Assembly: GCF_905220365.1 (NCBI RefSeq)
Contig: NC_061138.1
Coordinates: 10,493,814 to 10,557,813 of the forward strand
Direction: 5' to 3'
Source of the DNA: Vanessa cardui
Taxonomy: Eukaryota > Arthropoda > Insecta > Lepidoptera > Nymphalidae
DNA: 64,000 nucleotides
A program made the translations under genes and the position numbers. Positions 54,798 through 64,000 of this stretch are shown piece after piece (positions within the stretch are counted from its first letter, which is position 1; each line of letters begins with the position of its first letter). Under the pieces are notes generated by a model. That model worked only from the letters and a program-made list of their open reading frames with translations, did no database searches and was not told where the DNA came from.

Positions 54798-55379
54798 TCC
54801 AGTCAACATTTTTTATCTATATCTATATCATATTATTGACAATATTATCTGTTTTTCATACGTGCATATTAGGAATAGGTAATATTCATGTAATTCGAAT
54901 TAATGATTGGTAACTTATGCACAAAAAGGAATTAAAAAGTGTTATTATTTTAAATTAAATTTCAAAAAAACATTTGCTTTGTTGTGGACCTAAAATAAAC
55001 AGAAAAATGTATTAATATTAAATTGAATAAAATACATTTTTTTCACACGTGTTGTGTATAGACGGTTAAAAAAATGTATGTAATTTATTTACAAATATCA
55101 GAAACGTGTTATTAACCAAAGTACGTGTTGAATAAACCGAATATTGTGTATTAATCTAAATAATTCACATATACTCGACATCATCGTTGCATTGCGACAT
55201 CAAAATCAGGAAATGACGCTATCGTGGGTCGTTGCCTATACCCCACACTACAACGATATAAATTATCTGAATGGTACATTACAATAATCATAATCATTTT
55301 TTTAAAGTACGATTAAAGCTGTTTTAAATAAAAATACATTTAATCAAATATTCAGAAAGAATTACAATAAATTTATAAT
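54798..55379. other. no gene seen
   Basis: AT-rich unique sequence. Confidence 0.45.
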
Positions 55380-55562
55380 AAATATTGGAATGTAAGTAGC
55401 TAAAGTATGTGTTATGGAAAATCAGAAGTAAGGACGGTATCATCAAAACCCAGATCCAAGACATTTTTTTTTCTTCATCGACTCGGCCGGGAATCGATAC
55501 TGGGACCTCTGAGTGGCGTACACATGAAAACCGATGTAGACACTAGTCTACCACGTAGAGTC
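55380..55562 (-). mobile_element. SINE-D copy (second tRNA-derived SINE)
   Basis: Read on the minus strand: head 'ctctacgtggtagactagtg', box-B region 'tatcgattcccggcc', then the body 'gttatggaaaatcagaagta' (as seen on plus). The head differs from SINE-A, so this is an independent tRNA-derived family. I recognise the phrase 'gattcccggccgagtcgatg' from lepidopteran SINEs. Confidence 0.7.
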
Positions 55563-55583
55563 GTCAATTATTATTATTACATA

Positions 55584-55848
55584 TAGTACGACACAACTTA
55601 GATGTCGCATCGGCAAAATTCGTAAAAACGATCACATCCGAATTGAGTATCACAAATTATCAATATTTATTTATCAATTTGACGCATTTATATGCACTTG
55701 CTTTCTCTGACGCGTGAATCTATAGCGACGAATAGCGTCGAATGGCGCGGTAGGGAGCTATTTCTAATGGTCGTGTAAATCGGCAGTAATCGGTTTTATT
55801 TTAATTCCATTACATTTTCCGATGCTACATCTAATTTGAGTCGTACTA
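55584..55848. mobile_element. inverted-repeat MITE, intact (265 bp)
   Basis: The terminal inverted repeats begin TAGTACGAC: 'acacaacttagatgtcgcat' on the left matches the complement of 'gatgctacatctaatttgag' on the right, over about 35 bases. TA flanks both ends, as a Tc1/mariner-like target would give. No coding capacity; the parent transposase is not in the window. The split relative is at 37474-37889. Confidence 0.82.
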
Positions 55849-56044
55849 TACCTACATATTAAATATACAGCTCGAAATAATTTATTAACTCACTTATTGA
55901 TTGAAATGGAGTCTTAAATTACTTATATAAGAGATGTATGAAATGAAAATTCTTCAATAAGGTAATGTATGATTTAATAAATTGTTAACATAGTTAAGAT
56001 AAATAATATTAGAAAATTTACTAGCTATTAACAAATCTAACAAA

Positions 56045-56235
56045 GTCTAAAATCTACACTTATAAATATCAAAGTAACTCTGTCTGTCTGTGGCTCTTTC
56101 ACGACCAAACCGCTGAACCAAATTTGATGAAATTTCATATGAAGCAAACTTGAGAACCAAGAAGGGACATCGGCTACATTTTTGTCTAACACATGACAAG
56201 CAACCCTTAAAACGCGAGCGACTACTAGTTTTATA
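56045..56235 (+). repeat. Helitron-like repeat, family E2
   Basis: The cleanest E2 copy: 'aaagtaactctgtctgtctg', 'gctctttcacgaccaaaccg', 'aatttgatgaaatttcatat', 'acacatgacaagcaaccctt' and terminal 'gcgagcgactactag' with a CTAG end. A minus-strand open frame here is a by-product. Confidence 0.7.
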
Positions 56236-56742
56236 TAAATCACTAGTACAAAAAAATATATTTAAATAAGAAGTCACTTCCACGTATATATGTATATCTA
56301 TATCCATGTTAATCGCTTTCGATACACACAACACTTTGATGGAACTACGCTAGATATACTTTGCGCATTAGCGTGTCTCATCAGCGCGGTTGAATTATAT
56401 TTTTTTATTAAACACAAAAAAATTACTGGCAATACACAACATATACGTACTAATCGTAATAATATTTGACGTTTCACTTATATTCACCTGGCAACACTAA
56501 CGTGTTAAATTATCATCATTTTTCAAAGATGGAGTTAAGAAAGTTCTTAAATTGTATTCTTTTGGTTAGTTGAAGAGAAGCTTGAAGCTTTTCTTTTTCG
56601 ACTGTTTGTCAAGACCGAGAATCGAAAGCTTTAACGATGATGCCACACAGGTTATTTCGCAGCGATTTTTTCCAAAGCCGAATATACGATGTATTCATAT
56701 ATATACATATTATGTTATTCAAGCTAATGAGGGCTAATATTA
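56236..56742. other. no gene seen
   Basis: No gene. 'agaagcttgaagcttttct' at about 56577 is a small palindrome-containing phrase. Confidence 0.45.
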
Positions 56743-56985
56743 ATCAAATCAAATCAAATCAAAATAAACTTTATTCAAGTGGGCTTTTACAAGCACTTTT
56801 GAATCGTCATTTAACAATTAATTGAAGCTACCACTGGTTCGGAAAGTAGATTCTACCGAGAAGAACCGGCAAGAAACTCAGTAGGTACTCTTTTTCAACA
56901 TAAAAAAAATACAGTCATGTTAGTTAATACAATTATTGAAATTAATATATCCTGCCTGGAAGTCAACAGGTATATTAATAAGAAA
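56743..56985 (-). repeat. repeat family C, longest copy
   Basis: (AATCA)n at the left, then 'aaataaactttattcaagtg', 'gaatcgtcatttaacaatta', 'gttcggaaagtagattctac', 'gaaccggcaagaaactcagt' and 'atcctgcctggaagtcaaca'. The repeated GATTT-type end on the minus strand suggests a LINE 3' tail. Confidence 0.72.
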
Positions 56986-57313
56986 AATATTTGGTAATAT
57001 TTACCAAACTCTTTATGCTTATCATTTGAGCTAGAAGTAGGGACGACAAGAGCCCGGGGTCAGCATTGATCCTGCGTTTGCTATGCCCGTAAACCATTGA
57101 GCCATTGGTGCTTCTTTACTTAGTTTTTTAGGTATAGCGTATTGGACATTCAATAGTTTTTTAAGTTATTGATGCACAACAAAAAGAAAACATTCTACAT
57201 ATAGGATAATGATAAAAAATATGCCACGTTTTCATTTGCACAAAAACCTCTACCCAAGACGATATGGATGTTTAACGGTTACAGTAGAGTGTAAGAGTAG
57301 AGTAAAGTAGAGT
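56986..57313. other. no gene seen
   Basis: A tRNA-like phrase at about 57045-57110 ('gagcccggggtcagcattga') may be a SINE-head relic. Short AGAGT repeats occur at about 57285-57312. Confidence 0.35.
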
Positions 57314-57356
57314 GTTATAGTTCCTTTATAGAGTCCCGCTATAAAGGAACTATAAC
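57314..57356. repeat. inverted duplication, 18-bp perfect arms
   Basis: Arms 57314-57331 and 57339-57356 ('gttatagttcctttatag' and its complement) are separated by AGTCCCG. It stands at the edge of the family-H element. Confidence 0.9.
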
Positions 57357-57665
57357 AAATGACCCAACTATATTTGCCTTAGTGTGAGTGGCAGCTACGC
57401 TTATATATACGGTATATTCTTCAAACTTCATACTACTTTATAAGTGTGTATTTGGTTATCAACTTTGACGGTCTATAATCAGTAATCTAGACATTTTTTT
57501 AATGCTCGGTTGGAATGGTCATCACCGATATTAACCATTTCTTAGGAGCTAAAATGTCCCCTAGTGCCTGTAGTAACACAGGCTCACTAACCCTTCAATC
57601 TGAAACATAATAAAGAATTACTGCTTGGTATTGCCGATGACATATAAATAATCAAAGGTATTATG
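57357..57665. repeat. family H repeat interrupted by a SINE-B relic
   Basis: The left half ('gagtggcagctacgctta', 'catactactttataagtgt') matches 21405-21530, and 'catataaataatcaaagg' near 57641 matches 21542. Between them, about 57505-57640, lies a decayed minus-strand SINE-B ('gtgcctgtagtaacacaggc'). Confidence 0.55.
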
Positions 57666-57730
57666 TTACGAAATACTAATACTAACAAAAAATACACTTT
57701 AGACGTTTTGGAAATAACGAATATAAAATT

Positions 57731-58333
57731 CCTAAAGTTTTAATACATGTAATAAAATGAGCGTGTCTGTTTGTAATATTAAAATAGCCCTTTTTTACTC
57801 AATGCATATGTATGTATACACGGTATATATACCAAAATAACATTTTTTACAAAAAAAACCTAAAGTTTTAATACATGTAATAAAATGAGCGTGTCTGTTT
57901 GTAATATTAAAATAGCCCTTTTTTACTCAATGCATATGTATGTATACACGGTATATATACCAAAATAACATTTTTTACAAAAAAAACCTAAAGTTTTAAT
58001 ACATGTAATAAAATGAGCGTGTCTGTTTGTAATATTAAAATAGCCCTTTTTTACTCAATGCATATGTATGTATACACGGTATATATACCAAAATAACATT
58101 TTTTACAATTTTTCTCTGTCTCTTTGTTCCAGAAAATATCTAAAACGGCTGGACAGATTTAGACGGGACTTTCACTGGCAGATAACTGATATAATAAGGA
58201 GTAACATAGACTACAATAATATATATATATATATATATATAAATTCAAACGCGTACAAGGTCGCGTCTACAATAATATATATATATATATATATTTTAAA
58301 TTCAAACGCGTACAAGGTCGCGGTCACAGCTAG
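57731..58333 (+). mobile_element. Helitron-like element E4 with expanded tandem repeats
   Basis: A 128-bp unit ('cctaaagttttaatacatgt' and on) is present three times with starts at 57731, 57859 and 57987, nearly identical. Downstream a 56-bp unit ('ctacaataat', AT run, 'caaacgcgtacaaggtcgcg') is present twice at 58211 and 58267. The element ends in CTAG at 58330-58333. The relative at 53445 has single units. Confidence 0.88.
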
Positions 58334-58355
58334 TCAATTATACTACTACTATACT

Positions 58356-58647
58356 ATTACTTGGTGGTAGAGCTTTGTGCAAGCCCATCTGGGTAGGTAC
58401 CACCCACTCATCAGTTATTCTACCGCCAAATAACAGTACTCAGTATTGTTGTTTTCCGGTTAGAAGGGTGAGTGAGCCAGTGTAACTACAGGCACAAGGG
58501 ACGTAACATCTTAGTTCCCAAGGTTGGTGGCACATTGACGATGTAAGGAATAGTTAATATTTCTTACAGTGTCATTGTCTATGGGTGATGGTGACCACTT
58601 ACAACAGGTGGCCCAAATGCTCGTCCGCCAACCTACACCATAAAATA

Positions 58648-58650
<3 letters not shown>
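58356..58650 (+). mobile_element. SINE-B copy, full length
   Basis: 'ttacttggtggtagagcttt', 'ggtaccacccactcatcagt', 'cacattgacgatgtaaggaa' and 'cgtccgccaacctacaccat' ending 'aaaataaac'. Very similar to the copy at 30701; an AT microsatellite grows from its tail. Confidence 0.92.

Positions 58651-58700
<50 letters not shown>
58651..58700. repeat. (AT)n microsatellite at a SINE tail
   Basis: About 50 bases of pure alternating AT directly after the SINE-B A-tail. Confidence 0.92.
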
Positions 58701-58703
<3 letters not shown>

Positions 58704-60174
58704 CGTGTAAGGAACACGAGTTTCACAATCTTGTAGAGTTCGTGATTAAGTATTAATATTAGACACGCTACATAAATGTCTCGCAAATTATACGTGTTCC
58801 TTTAAACATATGTCATGTTCACTTATATGTCACTAAAAAGGCGATCTCTTAAACTTGTTTACATATTAAACATGTATTAGGCTCGAAGTTTTAATACGGA
58901 TTGAACTAATTTGGTAGTTTGATAACGGTTGATAAGCAATTGAGCAATGAACGAAGTAAATGAACCAGATAATTTTACATTTAACATTTAATTATATCAA
59001 GTAAGTAGAGTCAGCAAAATAATTGTTGTACAAAAAAAACTCATAATATTAAAAAAAAAAAAAAACAATGATATAAAAATTTGAAATTGGAATACGTTTA
59101 TATTTATGCAATAACTTAATAACTGTTACGCTTAGGATGGACATGGATGAAACATGGTGTCCAAAAAAATTAAATTTATTTGAGTAATTATATTTTTATA
59201 TAATTAGGGGAAAACAAGATGTTCTGTCTATGTTAATAGTAAATTTATTTAAATATTTATGATCGTGACTGTACTTCAATAAACTTAAATTAGTTAAATA
59301 GATCGACAACTTTTTATATAAATTGAGACATATATTATTCATACAAGCTTATTATAATGACCCTTGTATGGAATGATATCAGTAAATAAAATATATTAAT
59401 AATTACAATTACAAAACTTTTTAAGAAACATCATATTTATAATAATATAATATATACAACAAATTAGTGTTCGTCCAGTAATCGAATTTTATCATAATAA
59501 TTATTAAAAATTTTAAATTTGGAATGCAATCGAATTGGAAGTAATTAATAAATTAATGAAATTTAGAATTTAGAAATACTAAGAAAGAAAGAGATACTGA
59601 ATCTTTACATAATTAATTAAAAAAATATATGACAAGTTAAAATATTCATAAAAAACTTTAATTTAAAATAAAATACATTATATATAAATAGATGGCATTT
59701 TTTATCATTGCTTCATTATAATACATTATGTATATTTATTATTTTTTAATTCATAAATTTTCACTTGCATTTTTTTCTTTTGAGCGTTATGTACTTAGGC
59801 ATAAAATATTCTGCTAAAGTCACGTACTCCTATGATAAAAAAAAAAACGTCGGAGACTCATTGATTGTGTTTAATAAAAAAAAAAATATATTTATTACTT
59901 CTAAAAAAAAACCTAAAATAAAATTAACATATTCGAGACCTTTCAAGTATTATATATTATTAAGTATGTATATCTAAAACTACATCATACAATGTAATAA
60001 CATAATTATCAACATACATTCGTTACAGCAAATTAAACTAAATAGTAAATGTAAACGAATGTCACGATCAATTCAAGCGTCCACTAAACACAGACGTCAG
60101 AAGTCAAAGTTTGAAAGGTAATGTATCAGCTGCACGATAATTCGTTGAGCGTTGATACGAACAATGTTAGGGAG
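58701..60174. other. no gene seen
   Basis: Among the most AT-rich parts of the window, with many A-runs. A 70-codon Lys-rich open frame (59765-59977) arises from those runs and is not a gene. Confidence 0.5.
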
Positions 60175-60235
60175 CTCACGACACGTACACGAGCACGTCA
60201 CGACACGTGCCGACGTGTCACGACATCACGCGAAC
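60175..60235. promoter_or_regulatory. cluster of ACGT-core motifs
   Basis: Four ACGT cores at 60183, 60195, 60205 and 60213, including a CACGTG E-box-type match within 'cacgacacgtgcc'. 'cacgaca' words recur between them. Such spacing could bind bHLH or bZIP dimers. Function is inferred from motifs only. Confidence 0.35.
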
Positions 60236-60279
60236 GGTGGCTGGGCTAGTTTGGAAAATTATACTATATATATTCTTAC

Positions 60280-60472
60280 TAGTTGCCGCCCGTTGCTTTC
60301 CGCGCCTTCTAAGGTGTTTGTTGTCATGTGTTAGGCAGAATTAGTGGCCTATCTCCTTTCATGGAGTTCAAGTTTGCTTCACACCAAATTTCATCAAATT
60401 CGGTTCATTGGTTTTGTTGTGAAAGACCGACAGACAGCCAACCAGAGTAACTTTCCCATTTATAATATTACA
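60280..60472 (-). repeat. Helitron-like repeat, family E2
   Basis: 'actagttgccgcccgttgct' (the CTAG end, reversed), 'gttgtcatgtgttaggcaga', 'agttcaagtttgcttcacac' and 'gtgaaagaccgacagacag'. Well preserved. Confidence 0.68.
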
Positions 60473-60473
60473 G

Positions 60474-60592
60474 ACGGACAAAAGGCCAGCTACTGATAAG
60501 TGGTCACCACTGCTCATATATGTTGGCATCCATACCATCGTCAATGTACCACCAAACCTTGAACCTTGTTAGATCCCTTATGCCCTACAATT
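60474..60592 (-). repeat. SINE-B relic
   Basis: 'cagacggacaaaaggccagc', 'ggtcaccactgctcatat' and 'atcgtcaatgtaccaccaaa' are SINE-B 3' blocks. Confidence 0.6.
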
Positions 60593-60684
60593 TTTCTTTA
60601 TTAAAGGTCGATTATTGTGTTGAAGGCATTGAATTTTGTAGGTATACTATATTCGTATTCCTTTTATGTGTTTAGTTTAGGAAG

Positions 60685-60950
60685 ACCATTAGAAGATGGA
60701 ATGAAGGAAGATGATCATACGGTCTATCTGATAATAAGTGGTCACTATTACATACTGCAAGAAGTAAGTTCTTTAAATCACACCGTCAGCGTTGTCTCTA
60801 CATCTAAGATGTTTATCCCCTGTGCATGTAATTACACGGGCTCACTACGCTTCAAACCGGATCACAGTTCAAAGTCAACGCTCTGATGTACGGCTGAATG
60901 GATGTGTGGGTGGTAAGCCCGCACATGGGATGCACAGAGCCCTGATAATA
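60685..60950 (-). repeat. SINE-B relic
   Basis: 'gtggtcactattacatactg', 'catctaagatgtttatcccc', 'cacgggctcactacgcttca' and 'gtgggtggtaagcccgcaca' are collinear with SINE-B but diverged. The 89-codon open frame across it is accidental. Confidence 0.65.
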
Positions 60951-61205
60951 CACCAGCAAAAATGTAATGAGTTCCTTTTTTCAAATTTATACAAATAATC
61001 GTCTTTTGTTCTTTTTGGTGAAGATTCGATTATTATATAGCTTTAAATGGCGTCAATTTTGTTGCAAATTGCTTAACATGATATTATGTATGTATTTTAA
61101 TTAAAATGATATAAATAAAATAATTGTTATAAATTACAAAAATCGAATCTGAAACCACGACAGAAGCCTTTAACTCAAATATGAAGAAATTTGAATTGAA
61201 ATTTA

Positions 61206-61494
61206 CAACAACAAATAACCTGCCTGTAAATTTCCCGCAGCTGGGCTATAGCTTCCTCTACCTTTTGAGGAGAAGGTTTGGAACATATTCCACCACGCTG
61301 TTTCAATGGGGGTTGGTGGAATACACGTGTGGCAGAATTTCTATGTAATTTGACACTTTTCTTTAACCGCCGAGAACGAGGTGAATTATAAACTGAAATT
61401 AAGCACATGAAAATTCAGCGGTGCTTGCCTGGGTTTGAGCCCGCAATCCTCGTTTGCGATGCACGTGTTCTTACCACTGGGCCATATCGGCTCG
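61206..61494 (-). mobile_element. SINE-A copy
   Basis: (CAA)n end, 'gcctgtaaatttcccgcagc', 'gaggagaaggtttggaacat' and head 'ccactgggccatatcggct'. The stretch with 'cacatgcaggtttcctcacg' is deleted. Confidence 0.87.
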
Positions 61495-61929
61495 TTTCAA
61501 TTCAAGTATCTAATTTGCTCACATCGTGTCTAAAACGCGCGTTTTTCTCAAGATCACATATAGAGTCTTTTAAACACGTAGTATATAAACTAACTCAATA
61601 ATTAATCTCTTTACTAACTAAAATTAGACATAAATCACTCCTTATATTCCAGTAGATAACATATCTACAAATTCAATAAACTTATATATACAATGTTTCC
61701 AATTCCATTTTTTACTTAAAACACCATTCCATTCGATATTAGAACCGCTAATGATTATAAAAAGATAGATAAACTATATTTAGTCGTATTACGATTATTT
61801 AACTTAATAAATATTAATGTGTCGTTTAAAATTTAAGAATAATTTAACAAATAAGGAATATGTAAGGTGTGTGATCAGGGGCGATACTAAGAGAATTGCT
61901 TTGACCTAAAATCGTCAAAGACCCGTATC
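61495..61929. other. no gene seen
   Basis: AT-rich unique sequence. Confidence 0.45.
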
Positions 61930-62015
61930 CCAAATTTAGTTAATAGTCAATGTCTGTGGTGTTGACCACTTACCATCAGGCCCATATGCAAACCGCAAAC
62001 CTATAGCATCAAAAT
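61930..62015 (+). repeat. SINE-B 3' fragment
   Basis: 'gtcaatgtctgtggtgttga', 'ccacttaccatcaggcccat' and 'aaacctatagcatcaaaa' are the last quarter of SINE-B with an eroded A-tail. Confidence 0.7.
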
Positions 62016-62111
62016 ATAGTTACTAAATTAATACACGGTTTTTTAAAGTAAGCTGATTTTTACTATAAAGAAATTTTCCTTTGCATATTAACTTCCTATT
62101 TGAAAAAAGTT

Positions 62112-62378
62112 ACAACAACAACAACAGTGCTCTCCTTTTGAGAAGAAGGTTTGGAACATATTCCACCACGTTCCAATCGCGTTTGTAGAATACACATGTG
62201 GCAGAATTTCTATGAAATTACATACATGCATGTTTCCTTACGATGTTTTCACTACCGAGCACGTGATGAATTATAAACACAAATTAAACACATGATTATT
62301 CAGTAGTGCTTGTGTAGGTTTGAACCCGCAATCATCGGTTAAAATGCACGCGTTCTAACCACTGGGCCATATCAGCTT
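62112..62378 (-). mobile_element. SINE-A copy, partly deleted
   Basis: After the (CAA)n tail complement it jumps directly to 'gtgctctccttttgag', so the 'cctgtaaatttcccactgct' block is missing. The head 'ccactgggccatatcagct' is intact. Confidence 0.85.
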
Positions 62379-63740
62379 TTAATTGTAACTTGAAATAAAT
62401 TATTTTTATATATTTAAACAGATTTCAATATTTAAAAGAGTTTAATATCATATACATTAAAACAAGACTCGACCACAAATAACCAATAAAATATAACGTT
62501 TATTAAAAATCATATTCCCGTTCACCCTTATTATTGAAATCGTTTCAATAATTACGTATTCCATCAGCACTGACGATTACATTTATTTCTTTTGACAGTT
62601 AAATTATTATTTTCGATGTTTCAAATGTAAAATAATTTTAGAGTACTCGTACTTGACCGGTTTTTAAATATTATGTAATGACGTTTTATACGTATAAAAA
62701 ATATTTCAACTTTTTGTATTTAAACAATTTTTAATCTATGTTATTGTATACTGTAACGCAAAATAAGGAATGTTGTGTGTAATCAAATATAATTTTGCGA
62801 ATGCTTTACGTAGTATTTTAAATTTATTAAGTACAAGCTACTTGTCTGTCTAACATCCGCTACTTATATATCATGTATAATATATTTAACAATTCTTATA
62901 ATAAAACCTTCTTTATTAATATATGTTAGCATGCATTATTTTATTTATAAAATAAATTTTTAATTAAGAACAAATTTATTGTTACGAAAACGTAATGGGA
63001 TACCACAAAGTTTGTTTTTTAAATAAATATCGATTATCGTATATTTTACTTGAATCGATGTTGTGATTGAGAAATCATATTCTGCAATATTGACTCTAAA
63101 ATAAAAATTATTATTATATTCCTGTGTTTATCAGTATCCACACTACTACTACGGTACTACGAGTCGAGGGTCTTGCACAAAGCTCTACCACCGATTAAAT
63201 TTTCTACTTATACAAATACATTACTAGTCTTCATGCATAATGTTGTCTTATATTTTCGCGATTATTACACATTGAAATAAAACTAGTTATAACGGATTTG
63301 ATTCGCGTATATTCATTATTTTTCCTCATGCAGTTTTAATTTTTATTCGTCGAGCGAACTTAGGACTCATCTTTGCACTGTTCAAAACCTCTTTGATATT
63401 TTATTATAATAAAATCTATTATTATTCGATAAACTCTTATAATACCTTCCTGTCGCTTAGGCTGTTCATACACTTGACAAATTTTGGTACCATTGGTAGT
63501 CACATAGAAAAAAATATTTACTTTAAATTAATGTTATAATTGAATAAAAAGTAATTAGCTCGGTAATATGATATTGTGGTACATTTTTTAGCCTGAATGA
63601 TGTTAGATTTTTTTCAGAATAAAATCCAAGAAACTACATGAGGAGAAATCAATATAACTATGTGATGGAATCCAAAATGTTACTATTTAAACATATCAGG
63701 AAAAAAAAAAATAACAAAAGCGAACCCGTTAGAGATATAT
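62379..63740. other. no gene seen
   Basis: AT-rich. A short SINE-B 5' scrap ('cttgcacaaagctctaccac') lies at about 63170-63200. Confidence 0.45.
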
Positions 63741-63813
63741 TGTTTCCGCCCGGGATCGAACCGGGGACCTTGTGCGTGTGAAGCACACGTGATAACCGCT
63801 ACACTACGGAAAC
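63741..63813 (-). tRNA. tRNA-Val, anticodon CAC
   Basis: A 73-nt cloverleaf on the minus strand. Acceptor stem GTTTCCG pairs with CGGAAAC, with discriminator A. Box A lies in 'tagtgtagcggtta'. The anticodon stem TGTGC/GCACA encloses loop TTCACAC with anticodon CAC, and box B is GGTTCGATCCC. No intron and no encoded CCA. Intact stems and the absence of a SINE body indicate a real Pol III gene rather than a SINE head. It reads GTG valine codons. Confidence 0.96.
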
Positions 63814-64000
63814 GTTGTTCGATTGAGCGAAATATGGCATAAGTACTTCAGTTGCACATAATTAATCATATCCGAGATAGGTTCCAGTGACATGAACCAG
63901 AACAAAAGGCGTAGAATAAATTATTCAAATTGAACTTTATTACATACAACGCAATGTTTATATTTGAATGTATCATTGTATTCTATTGTTAGCTCTTGTT

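Noticed and set aside
57731..58110. CRISPR-like array
   Set aside because: The three 128-bp units are directly adjacent, with no unique spacers, in an insect genome; this is a tandem duplication.
58511..58786. 91-codon minus-strand open frame with Tyr-Ile repeats
   Set aside because: It arises from the AT microsatellite and SINE-B.
490..62378. SINE-A heads as tRNA genes
   Set aside because: The heads have box A and box B, but the stems do not close into a cloverleaf and each is followed by the same SINE body.

Overview
The window looks like non-coding nuclear DNA from a moth or butterfly (Lepidoptera, perhaps a nymphalid). It is strongly AT-rich and packed with short dispersed elements that I recognise from lepidopteran genomes. 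These include a tRNA-related SINE (called SINE-A here), a second poly-A-ended SINE-like family (SINE-B), tails of RTE-type and other LINEs, and short repeats whose CTAG ends suggest non-autonomous Helitrons (families E1 to E5). Family letters are local labels for this window, not database names. No complete host protein gene was found.

Layout. 0-15 kb: AT-rich DNA with SINE-A and SINE-B copies, a perfect 27-bp-arm hairpin (1844-1899), a GC-richer unique block (5640-5960) and a LINE 3' end (11998-12197). 15-23 kb: a 5'-truncated LINE with target-site duplications (15501-15867), Helitron-like and SINE-B copies, two of them carrying internal inverted duplications, and another LINE 3' end (22185-22455). 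23-40 kb: one minus-strand open segment with good splice signals (23559-23773), possibly a host exon; GC-rich unique islands near 25.8, 26.4 and 31.5 kb that could be regulatory; a 194-bp palindrome with an AT core (36606-36799); a short inverted-repeat transposon split by a SINE-A (37474-37889); and an RTE coding relic (38692-38892). 40.68-46.09 kb: a nearly intact, full-length LINE on the minus strand, with gag-like ORF1 and endonuclease / reverse transcriptase / RNase H ORF2, flanked by GTCACTAC repeats. ORF2 is broken once in the endonuclease domain. 46-64 kb: dense nested SINEs, inverted-repeat and Helitron-like elements, a Helitron-like copy with a 128-bp unit in triplicate (57731-58110), a cluster of ACGT cores (60183-60216), and a tRNA-Val(CAC) gene at the right edge (63741-63813, minus).

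Working together. The only clear functional modules are the LINE, whose two reading frames form one retrotransposition unit, and the tRNA gene. The SINEs have no coding capacity and would depend on LINE machinery in trans. The rest may be intergenic or a large intron; the candidate exon at 23.6 kb and the GC-rich islands fit the intron idea but do not prove it. The most notable recurring signal is a set of short, near-perfect inverted duplications with tiny spacers. Three lie inside SINE copies whose relatives lack the inverted part, which points to local template-switch mutations.
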